Under the pieces are notes generated by a model. The model was not told where the DNA came from. It did no database searches and saw only the letters and a program-made list of their open reading frames with translations. A stretch of 64,000 bases of DNA from the NCBI GenBank assembly GCA_949130485.1, contig OX422191.1, forward strand, positions 5,333,754-5,397,753, read 5' to 3'. This stretch comes from Agelas oroides. Its lineage: Eukaryota; Porifera; Demospongiae; Agelasida; Agelasidae. Numbering within the stretch: position 1 is the first letter of the stretch; each line of letters begins with the position of its first letter. This document shows, in pieces, positions 40,279 to 51,100 of this stretch. The translations under genes were made by a program, and so were the position numbers.

Positions 40279-40402
40279 CCGCCGAACAACCTGCTGAGCA
40301 CTCAGATTTTGAGACAGAGAGCGATGGAGAAACAGGGAAGGAGGAGCGCCTGTACGATGAAACTCTCCAATACCTCATGCATGACAAATATCCCGAAGGT
40401 GC
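40279..40402 (+). pseudogene. Integrase-gene N-terminal fragment
   Basis: The frame gives AEQPAEHSDFETESDGETGK and LYDETLQYLMHDKYPEGA, similar in layout to the start of the integrase gene at 47704 (DDYDAIF...). It ends where an inverted-repeat MITE begins at 40402. Relic; assignment by resemblance. Confidence 0.35.
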
Positions 40403-40905
40403 TGTCACGTTTAATTTGGACCCCCTAAAATTGGTCCCCCCCTGGAACGAGTTTTTCTGAAATATTCGGACCCACTTTGTTCCCACTATAGGCCAGCCAC
40501 ACGAAAGAAAATCAGTGACTACTAAGGACGTTAGTGGAGTTCACAGTTGCATATCTAGAAAAATGAATGACTGCTTTTCATGAGTATGCCTCAGCGGCCC
40601 CACGCAGCGTTCGAAACGTGCTCGTCGCAAACACTGCACATGCAATGTACGCGGAAACGGACTGTTGCGTGCGGCCGGGAATGAGACTACAGTACATTGT
40701 GTGCTGCTGAACTGAAGGGCTTGAGTAGTTTCCAGAAACCTCGGAAACCTTCTGGATACCCCACTGGTCCAAATTTTGCAAGTGAAATATGTTCAGGGTC
40801 TACGTTCTTTCATCTGTGGGAGATGGTCCAAATTTTTCAGAGGGAGTCCAGTAAAATGAGTTCCGGGGGGAACCAATTTTGGGGGGTCCATTTTTACCAT
40901 GACAG
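40402..40905. mobile_element. MITE with CTGTCA ends
   Basis: CTGTCACGTTTAATTTGGAC at the left is the imperfect inverse of GTCCATTTTTACCATGACAG at the right. AAAATTGGTCCCCCCC and its inverse lie next, and a further inverted pair includes TTTTTCTGAAATATTCGGAC. About 504 bp. Confidence 0.65.
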
Positions 40906-42100
40906 GACCTCTCCGTTCTCAGGGGCATTAAGGACTGGGTCTGTGACTTTTGAGGCTACATTATGGCAAAATTTGGATCAACTTTATGACAAAGGAAGAC
41001 AAAGGTAATTGTTTACTGTTGTTACGTGTAGCCCCACCCTTAATGTTTACTGTGACGTCATTTCAGGCCACGCCCAGAAACAGCTTCGCTGCACCAAGCC
41101 TACCTCGGGGTATATCAGTACAATAGACTTGATATGAGGACTTTTTGCGAACAAAATTTCACGATTGTTTCTACACCATTACGTTCTATTTCAGCTGGCT
41201 CAACTTTTATCCGTGGATATCTCTGTCCAAAGCGCTGGAACTGGCAAATATGCCACACCCACCAGGCATTTAAACTTCCACTTTGCACCTTTAGCGGTAA
41301 GCTACGAACTTTTCCAACGGTGAACTTCTCGATCTAACCCAACAGTATACTCCAGTTCTCTTTGCAAAAACTCGTGAGTTACTTCCGGAAAAAGAGCTGC
41401 TAAGCGGCCATTATGCGGCTTATTCAGAGGTAGCTGGCACGTGCTACACTGCACGGTGCACGTGACTCCACTATGTGCGCTTTGAAAGTTGCTGAAAGCG
41501 CTTGGCAGAACGACTTCTAGTGTTACAGAGCCGAAAAAAGTAAGGACAAGACTGGGCGTTGTTGTAAGGACCAGTACAAGCCTAAGCCGATTCCTCGGTA
41601 CCGTATAGCCAAGGTGTATAATTGCATTCCAACATTCCGCATTGTTTACATAGATACAACCGGCTTCCTGTTTGTGGTGAGATAACGCCCGCCCCAGGGG
41701 TAATTTAGGCAGCGCGCGCACAACAGCTGGACCCAGTCCTTAATGCGCCTGAGTTGCTGTACTATGCCTATGGCGAGAAACGCTGGCACGATAAGCAGCA
41801 GTGCTAATATAATGCCCGGTCTTTGTATCCAGAGACGGTGACGCACAATCTTACGAAAGCCGTTGACAATCGTTCGCATTATGTACAACACTATTGGTGG
41901 GTGTAGTTTCACTGCCCGTTTTCGGAGGTAATTTTGTATTGGCTAAGGTACGTCTGGGACTCATCAGTGTCCGTTGTTCGGAGTTGAGAGGTGTCCGCTT
42001 CTGGGAGGTTCGAAATGTATTAGTTCTATGGTAAAATCAATCGGGGGCAAGTGATCTGTCTGCTGTACAGAGGTTGTCCGCTTTTCGGAGGGTCCGTTAT
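40906..42100. other. No supported gene
   Basis: A minus-strand frame at 41646-41912 encodes a basic N-terminus and one hydrophobic segment (IILALLLIVPAFLAIGIV), which could be a signal anchor of an unknown first exon, but nothing else supports it. Confidence 0.3.
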
Positions 42101-42209
42101 TGAATGAATGAATGAAATATTTTATTAGAGTGACACGCGAGATGCCCGGCCTGATTAGGCCTATGAGTCACTACAAACGGGTACAAAATAATGGTTAAGT
42201 ATACAGATA

Positions 42210-44459
42210 TTACAGATTTAAAAGCTGGATTCTAGTTTTATACAGGTTATACAAATGTTTCCCAATTATTCTACAATGATTATTTGCACTAAGGATGTAC
42301 TTAAATTTATCAATAAGGGTAAGGGAGGTAAAAGAGTTATCTAAGTCGGATAGGCAACTGAAAAAGGTAGAACGTAAATGATCTAAAGCTGGACACAACA
42401 TAACAAAATGAAATTCAGTTTCAACAGTGTCTGATGAACACAATCTGCAGGTCCGGAGGTGGTATGGTGTTTTTGGTGCTCTATATCGGCCTGTCTCAAT
42501 GTGAAGTGGGAGACAACCCCCTCGGAGGGCAGCCATGACCCACCGGTGACCCCTGCACAGAATACCACTAATGTAGCACTCTGGCCTAGGTTGTTGTTTT
42601 ATAACTCTATAGTTATGTAGCCTACCCCCTGAGTCTGTACAGTAGGTGTTATGGTCCCAGATTCGCATTCTCCATTTGTGGTTTGCTTTATCAGTTAATT
42701 TAGTGATGACTATGGTTTGAAATTCCTTAGGAGACAAGCTAGTTACATTATTTGGATTTAAGTGTCCTAGGTTGATCTGAGTGAGCAATTTATTTGCATG
42801 AAAACACCAGGTAGGTTTGCCCTTATTGGCTAGTTCTAGTGACCATTTAAAAATCTTTTTAGTAAGACGACTATCGTCCATAGTAGCAAGACGGAACCAG
42901 AGTTTGAGCATCTCAAACTGGTGTCTACACCAGACTGGCATCCATCCTGAGTCACCTTCTAGTAGATCTACTGGGCAGTTTTTACCCACACCCAAAATAT
43001 GTCTAATTGCCTTGTTCTGAATGGTTTGTAACTTGGGGAAGGTTCTGTAACCCCAGACACCAGCCCCATAGTCCATTCTAGGTATTACTAGTGAGTCATA
43101 AAGTGAGCTGAATGCTTCAAAGGGAAAATTACCAAATTGTTTTGATTTAGCTATAAGAAGGCCCAAAGCTTTTCTGGCAGATTCACTAAGTGCATTAACA
43201 CAGTTTTGGTAGTCTAAGTGTTCATCAAGCCAAACACCAAGGTATTTATATGAAGGCACAACTTCTAATTCTGAGGGGCCACATTTAAAATTGAACGAGG
43301 TCCTAGGCTGGGATTTATGTCTAAAATGGACAATTTTTGTTTTGCTGGTGTTAATGTGAAGTCGCCAGGATTCACACCAGGTGTGTAGTGTACTAAGCAT
43401 ACACTGCAGATCTTCCTCTGTTTCCGCCATTATAGCAATGTCATCAGCAAACATCAGGAGAGCTAAGAGAATTTCACCACATTTTACTCCTAAGTTAAGC
43501 TGCTTTATTTCTTCAATTAGACCATTGATGAAGAGATTGAATAATGTAGGGGAAAGCAGACATCCTTGTTTAACTCCAGATGTTACAGGGAATGGTTCAG
43601 TGACGGTATCATTGACTCTAACACAGTACTCAGTATCTCTGTATAGGCATTTTATAAGATCTAGGAATTTCCCACTAATTCCATAGTGACCTAATCTGTG
43701 CCATAGGAGGTCTCTATCTACACTGTCGAAAGCTTTTTTGAGGTCTACAAAGGCAACAAATGTTGGTGACTTGTTCAATTTTCTAGTGCTAATAATACTA
43801 CAGATTACAAAAAGATGGTCCAGACATGAGCGGTTGGGCCTAAAACCATTTTGTTCATCCGATAGAATGCAGTTTGTCTCTGACCAGTCAGAGAGTCTAG
43901 CATTGAGAACTTTGCAAAAGACTTTCAGGACAACACTCTGGAGTGCAATACCACGGTAGTTAATGGGGTTTCTAGGGTCTGTGGTGTTGGGTTTCAAGAT
44001 GGGGTGGATTAGTGCAGAGCACCAATCTGAGGGTACTAGGGATGAGTCAAAGCAAACTGAGAATAATCTATGTAACAGAGGGGTCAGGGCAGGGTGATTT
44101 AGGTATGAACCTTGAATCTTATCAAGCCCGGGAGCTTTACCGAGGTTGAGTCTGGCAATAGCTAGTTCTACTTCATCAATTGAAATGGGGAGATTGAGTT
44201 CCTGGCAGTTGGATGAATTAGCAGGCATATGTGTTGAGCTAAGAAGGCTGTAAATTGTACTGGGAACAGAAAGGAAGCTTTGGTTGTACAGAGAATCAAA
44301 GTAACTTTTCCAAACCTGTAACAAAGCACTAGGTTCAGACAACACCTCACCCTCAGCATTGATGACTTGGATGGGGATTGTTTTCCTTTCAGCGTGTATA
44401 CCTATTAGTTTGAAATTTCTCCAGAAGCTTTTGGAGTCGTGCTTGCATTGATGGAGCAA
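42210..44459 (-). CDS. LINE ORF2, reverse transcriptase and C-terminal domain
   Basis: The frame is open from about 44640 (in-frame sequence HPWWNPRPNLLKQSLRLKQ precedes the annotated Met). RT blocks: LGKAPGLDKIQGSYL, NYRGIALQSVVLKVF, EQNGFRPNRSCLDHLFV, FVDLKKAFDSVDRDLLW (Asp), TSGVKQGCLLSPTLFNLFIN, the catalytic FADDIAIMAE, and YKYLGVWLDEHLDY. The C-terminus carries CRLCSSDTVETEFHFVMLCP, a CxxC-H-C knuckle common in LINE ORF2 proteins. 749 residues with no internal stop. Clade uncertain, within the CR1/Rex/RTE range. Confidence 0.9.
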   Translation of the reverse strand: MLHQCKHDSKSFWRNFKLIGIHAERKTIPIQVINAEGEVLSEPSALLQVWKSYFDSLYNQSFLSVPSTIYSLLSSTHMPANSSNCQELNLPISIDEVELAIARLNLGKAPGLDKIQGSYLNHPALTPLLHRLFSVCFDSSLVPSDWCSALIHPILKPNTTDPRNPINYRGIALQSVVLKVFCKVLNARLSDWSETNCILSDEQNGFRPNRSCLDHLFVICSIISTRKLNKSPTFVAFVDLKKAFDSVDRDLLWHRLGHYGISGKFLDLIKCLYRDTEYCVRVNDTVTEPFPVTSGVKQGCLLSPTLFNLFINGLIEEIKQLNLGVKCGEILLALLMFADDIAIMAETEEDLQCMLSTLHTWCESWRLHINTSKTKIVHFRHKSQPRTSFNFKCGPSELEVVPSYKYLGVWLDEHLDYQNCVNALSESARKALGLLIAKSKQFGNFPFEAFSSLYDSLVIPRMDYGAGVWGYRTFPKLQTIQNKAIRHILGVGKNCPVDLLEGDSGWMPVWCRHQFEMLKLWFRLATMDDSRLTKKIFKWSLELANKGKPTWCFHANKLLTQINLGHLNPNNVTSLSPKEFQTIVITKLTDKANHKWRMRIWDHNTYCTDSGGRLHNYRVIKQQPRPECYISGILCRGHRWVMAALRGGCLPLHIETGRYRAPKTPYHLRTCRLCSSDTVETEFHFVMLCPALDHLRSTFFSCLSDLDNSFTSLTLIDKFKYILSANNHCRIIGKHLYNLYKTRIQLLNL

Positions 44460-44619
44460 TTCAATTTGTTTATGTGTTCTGTGATCTGCCTTGGCTTTCT
44501 TTATCGCTTTGTCGAAGGTTTTCTGGGAAGATTGATAGGCCAGTTTTAGTTGGGAGTTATCCTTTTGCTTTAACCATGCTCTTTGCTTAAGGCGTAAACT
44601 TTGTTTGAGGAGATTAGGT

Positions 44620-45783
44620 CTAGGGTTCCACCAAGGGTGGCAGCACTTGCTTGGAGGGATTAGAAGGGATCAATTCAGAGAATATCAGGTCACAAGTGTC
44701 TTTATAGCATGTTTGTAGAGAAAGGGGGGTGGTGTTATCGATTATATCCTGTATTCTGCTAAGTGCTAGATCGGACTGCATGTAATTTTGTGGGATTTTA
44801 AACTTGCACTTTGGGTTTGGGGAGTATGGGTTTTGAGATCGGTTAAAGGTGGCCTGAGAATCTAACTTAATGGACCATAGGAGGATAGAGTGGTCTGGGA
44901 GGTTACAATCAACTGGGATGTGGAATCTGTGAGAAACGTCAAGAGGTGATACAACTGAGAATGGCCCAATAAGGTTCCATTGTTCAATGGGGATGAGACA
45001 GTAGTCAACAACTGAGGAACCATTTGTGCTAATGAATGTAAAAGAATCATTGTTACTGGATCCTCTACCATTGAGGACAACCATTCCTACATCTCTGACA
45101 AACTCAATGAGTTCTTTACCATGGGTATTAGGGGGAGCTGTGTCTAGAGTTACTCTCTTTGGTACAGAGTCAGCAACTGCTTCTAGATCAATATCCGCTA
45201 GAGAGCCTATGCGGGCATTGAAGTCACCACAAATGCATAACAGACCTGTGTCTTGGTATTTTGAAACTTGTAGCCTTAGGTTGCTGAAAAATTCAAGTGA
45301 GATGTCACCTCTTGATGAATTACTGGGAGGTAAATAGCAGACACATAGAGAGATAGAGTGTTGGGAGGCTTGGTCTAGTAGTAGAACCCATAGAATACCT
45401 TCTGATTTATTATCTAAGACACTTACGGTAAACTTATGAAAGACTGTATCCTTCACCAAAAGCCCCACCCCCCCTGAGCCACGAATTGCTCTTTTGGATA
45501 TTTGTTTACGGTTATTGCCTAACCAAGTATAGCCTTCTAGATGTATTTCATTATTCTCTCGTAAGAATGTTTCACAGATACCTATTAAGTCTAGATCCAG
45601 AGAATGTATTACTCTACTTCTAAATTGACTGTCTAAAGGCCAACCCCTAGTATTCCAGCAACCAAGCTTTAATGGGCAGTGCGAATCTGAGATCAAAGAC
45701 CTAGGTTTTAGCGTTGGTAATTCAAATGTGGTAGGGGACTGTAGGTAAAAGGGTGTGGTCTTATCTGGACAGGGGGACACCAT
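44620..45783 (-). CDS. LINE ORF2, apurinic-like endonuclease domain
   Basis: Endonuclease/exonuclease/phosphatase fold with its catalytic series: LGCWNTRG (Asn), GICETFL (Glu), GSGGVGLLVKD, CGDFNARIG (Asp-x-Asn), SVVDYCL and LPDHSILLW (Asp-His). It nicks target DNA for priming. A single-base frameshift at about 44640 separates it from the RT; without it ORF2 would be one protein of roughly 1,190 residues. Confidence 0.9.
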   Translation of the reverse strand: MVSPCPDKTTPFYLQSPTTFELPTLKPRSLISDSHCPLKLGCWNTRGWPLDSQFRSRVIHSLDLDLIGICETFLRENNEIHLEGYTWLGNNRKQISKRAIRGSGGVGLLVKDTVFHKFTVSVLDNKSEGILWVLLLDQASQHSISLCVCYLPPSNSSRGDISLEFFSNLRLQVSKYQDTGLLCICGDFNARIGSLADIDLEAVADSVPKRVTLDTAPPNTHGKELIEFVRDVGMVVLNGRGSSNNDSFTFISTNGSSVVDYCLIPIEQWNLIGPFSVVSPLDVSHRFHIPVDCNLPDHSILLWSIKLDSQATFNRSQNPYSPNPKCKFKIPQNYMQSDLALSRIQDIIDNTTPLSLQTCYKDTCDLIFSELIPSNPSKQVLPPLVEP

Positions 45784-46784
45784 TGGATCATACCTGTTTG
45801 AATAGGTGGCCTCCGGGGGAGATGTTCCGGAAAAGGGAGACCTTGCTGGTAGTCGTCAGGACTGGACTTTGGGCTTGCAGGACATTGTAGCTTCCACCAT
45901 TTTGGCATCTTCTTCCAGTTATCTTCTAGGTAGGCAATGTCTTGTTCTTCCCCAAGAATCACAAATCTCCAAGTTCCTCGCCTATGTGGAGTGCTTTTGG
46001 AGGTCCGTCTTTCAATTTGAAGATTGTTGCAGCCTATTTGTCTAATGGCTTGGGACACCTCAAGCTCAGTGGTCGATCTACGTGTTCCCCACATGGTGAC
46101 TACCCTAGGATGTTTGAGGGGAGAGCGAGCTGTAGGAAGTTTTTCTTTCACTGGGGTGGATGGGGGTACCGGTATATGTTGAGGATCCTTGAGAGGGGGT
46201 TGCAATTGAGTAGAGGTGATGTCTGTGGTGACTGGGGGGTTGAGAGGAACAGCGCTTGCATAACTTCCCTCTTTGTTGTGAGGATTTGATGCTGTAGAGT
46301 TGGAGCAGGGAGAAGTGGTATTGGCTGCCGGTTCTAGAGATGGGGCGTTTGAAAGAGCCATCACGGTGTTGTACAGGATTTTCAGCTGATTTTTCATTTG
46401 TGTCTTCATGTCCATGAGTTCTTGTCGAAGCTGAGAGAGTTCAAATGCACAAGTGCATGAACAGGTGTTGGCAGAGACAACAGTTTGGGAGGACTGGTAT
46501 GTTAGAGTAGGGTCAGATTGTGTTGATACATCACACTTGCACCGATGACAGAAGAATGCCGATTTAGCAGCAGCGTCAGGGGAGGAGAAAGTGCAGGAAA
46601 TGTGTTCCCAAGCAGCACACCTCAAACACTGCACCATAGGATAGCCATTATCTACAGTGGTCCCGCAACGGCAATCAACAACATCTGTGGAGGTCTTGGT
46701 CTTCCTTGCTGGCATTTTTACAGAAAACAGCACAGATTGGAATGGGGACAAAGTCTTAGAAACAAATGTATAAAATGTAGTCAA
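45708..46784 (-). CDS. LINE ORF1 with PHD-like zinc finger
   Basis: A 358-codon frame. Residues about 35-85 form a treble-clef/PHD-like finger: CRCGTTVDNGYPMVQCLRC, then WEHISC and CHRCKC. A coiled-coil-like segment (LSQLRQELMDMKTQMKNQLK) follows, then a Ser/Pro-rich linker and an RNA-binding-like domain with TMWGTRRSTTELEVSQAIRQ. PHD-type fingers are known in CR1-group ORF1 proteins. The most likely job is RNA binding and trimerisation. Intact frame, starting at the first Met after the 5' UTR or slightly downstream. Confidence 0.8.
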   Translation of the reverse strand: MTTFYTFVSKTLSPFQSVLFSVKMPARKTKTSTDVVDCRCGTTVDNGYPMVQCLRCAAWEHISCTFSSPDAAAKSAFFCHRCKCDVSTQSDPTLTYQSSQTVVSANTCSCTCAFELSQLRQELMDMKTQMKNQLKILYNTVMALSNAPSLEPAANTTSPCSNSTASNPHNKEGSYASAVPLNPPVTTDITSTQLQPPLKDPQHIPVPPSTPVKEKLPTARSPLKHPRVVTMWGTRRSTTELEVSQAIRQIGCNNLQIERRTSKSTPHRRGTWRFVILGEEQDIAYLEDNWKKMPKWWKLQCPASPKSSPDDYQQGLPFPEHLPRRPPIQTGMIQWCPPVQIRPHPFTYSPLPHLNYQR

Positions 46785-46800
46785 ATAAAAATGGGGTTCA

Positions 46801-47371
46801 AATAAAAGGCCGGAAAAAAAGGAGATTTTTACAAAGTTTTAGGGACGCACACACACCAATGTGGAACAGGTAAGACAGACAGGGATCACAAACAGATAAT
46901 AAAAGGGGGTCACAATAACTACTTACTTAAAACAGGGTAAAAGGAGGGGTTGAGGAGGGATGTAGTCTCTCCACAGTATTGGGAGGACAGAAAACCTAGC
47001 TAGCTAATATTAAACTGATAAGGAGAGTCCGGTGGGTCTGTAAATAGCTCACAGTAGTGGAGCGATTACAGATAGCGCTTCACAAGGGAGAGGGAGGGGC
47101 TCGTTGCTGTATACTGTCCTCGCGCTCAGTTGACGAACGACGAACTTCACACCTAATTTTCTGATAAGTAGTTAACTTGTTTTGTAGTTGTAGGTTGTCC
47201 TGTGTTACGATATCTTCACTTGCACTTCACTTCCACTATTTGCAATTATCCGTAATTGTATATGCTAGCGTACATTTCTGTACCTACTTTGTGCCGATTT
47301 GGCAAATTCTGTGAACAAAATCTGTAAAATCTTTACGGCCAGTCGGGCAGAGGACATCTAAAATAATATCA
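46801..47371. other. LINE 5' UTR and anonymous sequence
   Basis: No ORF. The 5' boundary of the LINE could not be placed. Confidence 0.4.
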
Positions 47372-47703
47372 TTAACTCATATCCTTCCACGTGAGGCAGA
47401 CTTACCCGACCCGCATCAATCCGTGAGGTGTTGGGCGAAGTCCGGTGTCGGAGGGTAGGATGTCCCCCCGTGCACATTGTCCCCCCGGACATTGTGCCCT
47501 AGTGCGCAATGCCCCCCCCCCCCCACCCCCCCCCCCCAAGGGCAGAATGTCTCCCCGCCTACGTTATGCGCGCGAACAGTTACACTGGATGATCGTACCA
47601 GGGATGGATCTCATGCGGATTTTAAAGTGTGAAACAGGAAGAACAGGTCAGTTCGAAGTGTCTAAAGCAGTTTGGAAGACTATCTATGAGACTATGACGA
47701 AGT

Positions 47704-49971
47704 ATGGCTGACGTTGACCAGAACGACGATTACGACGCAATCTTCACTTAGCGAAACCAACATACGATAGGCTTTGATAAAACCCAGAAGCGAGCTCTTC
47801 GCCGTAAGGCCAGCAACTACAAAGCAGAGAACGGCATTCTCTATTACCGTGCTTGCCGCAACGCCAGAGGTCCGCGTGAGTGGAAGCAAGTACCACGCTC
47901 TGTGAAGGACAGGAATCGAATATTGGAGGCTTGCCACGCACTACCCGAAGGTAAATCACTACTGGACTATTTAAATGCTTTTGTGTGTGTACAGAAAACA
48001 GCTGCTTGCTTATGTGCATGTGATTATCATTCTTGTATATTATGCAGGTGGTCACCTTGGGAGAGATAAGACCCACCACAAGATTGCCGAACGCTTTTAT
48101 TGGAAGTTACTGTGGAAGGACGTCAAGGAGTATGTTAGAACGTGTGAGATGCCAAGTTTATAAAAGAAGCTGCTCCTCTCCACCCTATTCCTGTCAAGCC
48201 AAAAGTTTGGAGACAGGTACGCTTAATATATAATTTATTTAATACTACAAGCAATGACCAATCACTATTCTGTACCAGTAATACTTGTTACTGTTATAGT
48301 ACTGATTGCGCTTGCATGCATTATTTAATTATCAGGTTGGAATCGACCTGGTTGGACCCCTTCCCAAGACTAAGTCGGGAAATCGCTACATTGTCACACT
48401 GGTGGACTACTTCTCTAAGTGGCCAGAAGCGGAAGCACTACCAGATAAAACCGCAGAAGGTGTAGCCCTTTTCTTGTATCGGATGATCTGCAGGTAACTA
48501 TTTATGAAATAAAAGTAACCTAAGTACAGTTAGCTATACTGATGAGGAGATTTACTACTGTTATAGTAGGGGTCCTTGTACTTCAGATGTGGTGACTGCT
48601 CTCATCACCATATACTTTTTTTTGGCAGGTATGGCTGTACAAAGATCACCATTTCCGATCAGGGAAGGGAGTTTGTAAACAGAGTGAGTGAAAGTCTCTT
48701 TGCGCAGACTAGGACAGACCACAGGATATCGACAGCCTATCACCCGCAAACCAACGGTTTGGTTGAACGCTACAATCAAACACTACAGCGATCCTTGCTG
48801 AAACTGGTGAACAAGCAGCAAAACAACTGGGATGAATTCATTGACGGAGTGCTCTTCGCCTACAGAACATCAAAACAGAAGTCCACCCAGTTCACTCCCT
48901 TTGAACTGATGTACTGCAGGCATGTTGCTCAGCTGTTATTGTTTGCTGCTTTGATATACATGCCTCACTGTCCATCCCTTGGTTCTGCCACCTACGTAAT
49001 ATGCCTAGGTATGGGTACTGTGTTCTTCTCTATAAATTGTATGATCAGAGAGTACAATCCAAATTCCGTTGCAGGAAACCAGTTCTTCTAATTGAGCACG
49101 AGATGCTTGACCCTGAGTCTCTCAGTGGTGTGGATGAAGAAGTTGGTGTCAGTCAGTATGAGGAAGACATGCTCAAGTTCAGGAAGACACTCTTCTCCAA
49201 AGCGAACACAAACATAAAGAATGCCCAGGATCGTCAAAAGAGGGACTATGACAGAAAACACCATCGCCAAATGGTTAGTATATAAGCAGACTTCAAGTGC
49301 ATTTTAAGCTGGTGGGAGGATGCTGTGTACCTGTACAAATCGTATTACTCACAGTCATGTATGGTGATGAGTAGAAAAACTGTTAGATACTACTCTTTTT
49401 CATGCACACAAATGCACACACCTGTCTCATTCAACCCCAGGAATGGAAACCAGGTACACTAGTGTGGCTTAGAAACAGTGCACGGGACACAAGGAAGAAG
49501 AAGTTCTTGCCAAGATGGCTTGGTCCATACAAAATCATCAAGTGCCTTGACAAAAATGTCTACAGAATTGCAAGGCTGTCAACTGGCCTCATCCTGAAGA
49601 AAGCGGTCAATGGCTGTCGACTAAAGGCATATCACAAACCTATAGAAAAGCCATCTTCATATCCAAAGCCAAGGCTGTGTGACAGCTTTTTGTTCCAATA
49701 CGGAACTCCTGAAGCCAGTAGATGTATATCAAGTGATGCTGGACTGGGTGATGATGATACAATCCCACCACTTCCGCCCCCGATGCCCCCCCTGAATGAG
49801 CTGATACGAAAGCCAAAAGCTGTAATCCCAGCATTGAATGCTTTTGAGGGGTTTACAACAAGTACTCCAGTTTTGAAAGGAGGATTCTTTCCAGAATTCT
49901 TCCCTGGTACTGCACTAAACCTACCCCCAACGAGCTACCATCAACCCAGCCCCCCCTCACCGGGCAATTAA
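47704..49971 (+). CDS. Gypsy-like integrase with five introns (Ginger/GIN1-like)
   Basis: Exons: 47704-47950, 48048-48216, 48336-48493, 48629-48919, 49075-49273, 49441-49971. Motifs in order: KAENGILYYRACRN, an HHCC finger (CHALPEG|GHLGRDKTHHKI, ending in a CxxC at the exon 2 frameshift), core D in GIDLVGPLPKTKSGNRYIVT, D in TISDQGREFVNR, E in YHPQTNGLVERYNQTL, then the C-terminal chromodomain-like WKPGTLVWLRN and FLPRWLGPYKI. All three catalytic residues are present. Intron 4 (48920-49074) uses a GC donor. An in-frame TAG lies at 47746 and a frameshift in exon 2 near 48160, so this copy is probably inactive. A proline-rich tail runs into a 42-bp repeat. Confidence 0.82.
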
Positions 49972-50065
49972 CCGAACCCATTTCCACCCAGCCCACCCTC
50001 ACCCGGCAATTAACCGAACCCACTTCCACCCAGCCCACCCTCACCCAACCGCCAACCCAGCCCAG
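49955..50065 (+). repeat. 42-bp tandem repeat at the integrase stop
   Basis: About 2.5 units of 42 bp, each containing GGCAATTAACCGAACCCA and CCACCCAGCCCACCCTCACC. The stop codon of the integrase lies in the first unit. Confidence 0.8.
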
Positions 50066-50235
50066 AAAACGAAGAAATAATGCAGCAAAAGACTTAGCAT
50101 CCCCAACAGATACTAAGAAACTTACAGGTGGTGGAGGGCAGGTAGATAGAAGCGCGGCGGCCCGGACTTCGCCCAACACCTCACGGATTGATGCAGGTCG
50201 GGTAAGTCTGCCTCACGTGGAAGGATATGAGTTAA

Positions 50236-51100
50236 ATGTAGTTGTGCCGCAGTAGTAGCCGCTCCAATCCGAAAACTGTGCCCAGAGTAACTGGAACAAT
50301 CCACTCCTGCTGCTACTAACGCCTCCTGCACTTTTGTGATGAAACATGCCTTAGTGAGGGGAGTGTGATCGCTGAAGCAAAAAAAAAGGTCCTGGCTGTT
50401 CACCTCTCTGGGCTATATAGTTCAGGACAGCTACGACTGGGCACAGATCGTCCTCTGTGTGACCAACGAACACATTGACTCCCCGGCCGAACTGGTCACA
50501 CTTTGAGACCTTCAAATGTACCTTTATCATGGTAGGTGTCTCTCGACTGTCCACCGAGACATCACCCCAGCACAAGTGGAGAGTAGGGTTGAATGCCGTA
50601 ACTGAGGGGACTGTAATCTCTCCAGATCGAAAAAATCCAAAGAACGCAAGAGTAACCACTGCCCACAACATCAGCACATCAGGGTCAGGTGACATGCTCC
50701 ATACCACTCTGATCTGCCGCAAATGGGTTGGCAGGATGGCCAATTGCTGCCTTGCCTGGGGGATGCCCTGCTGAAACCGCACCCTCTTCACTCCGGCCTG
50801 TAGCAAGTGAAGGCTTGGGAGGGTCGAATGTTGTTGTGGCTCCTCAAAACCCCTAATGATCTGGGCATGTCTAACCCCAGACAGGTACGTCTTAATCGTT
50901 GCAGGGGCCAAACCCTGTCGTGCCAGAGATGCCACAAAATAACACAGTAATGGTTCAGACACAGGGAATGGATTAACACCATACACCACACAAAACTGGG
51001 AAAACCGGTTTAACGTTACTCGGTATGTCTTGTGGGTGGAGGCTGCGAGTCCATTCTCACAATAGAATTGAACGACTGGGTCCAACTGGGTAAGGTCCAA
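50236..51100 (-). pseudogene. DIRS tyrosine recombinase (second family), truncated
   Basis: LTQLDPVVQFYCENGLAAST, TIKTYLSGVRHAQIIRG, LPTHLRQIRVVW, FFGFFRSGEITVPSV (catalytic Arg) and CPVVAVLNYIAQRGEQPGPF are in frame. A frameshift near 50385 leads to YSGHSFRIGAATTAAQ (HxxR), after which the homology ends abruptly at 50236. The tyrosine motif is missing. Confidence 0.85.

Larger units (their letters stand above)
42101..46800 (-). mobile_element. Nearly full-length two-ORF LINE
   Basis: ORF1, endonuclease and RT in order on the minus strand, ending in a short ATTC repeat tail (42103-42114). ORF1 and ORF2 overlap by 76 bases. One frameshift separates endonuclease from RT. The 5' UTR extends beyond 46784, its start not found. 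Confidence 0.88.
47376..50231 (+). mobile_element. TTAA-flanked transposon with 70-bp TIRs carrying an integrase gene
   Basis: The 70 bases at 47376-47445 (CTCATATCCTTCCACGTGAG to GGGCGAAGTCCGG) recur inverted at 50162-50231 with about one mismatch. TTAA flanks both outer ends (47372-47375 and 50232-50235). The only gene inside is the intron-bearing integrase. LTRs, gag, protease and RT are all absent. That fits a Ginger-like cut-and-paste transposon, though Ginger ends usually start TGT, so its class is open. Poly-C tracts at 47508-47538 follow the left TIR. Confidence 0.75.

Noticed and set aside
41302-41721. Minus-strand 139-codon frame
   Set aside because: No recognisable domain; overlapping frames at similar lengths suggest chance.
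47508-47538. Poly-C tracts as a functional element
   Set aside because: Simple homopolymer runs beside a TIR; likely slippage and possibly assembly error.
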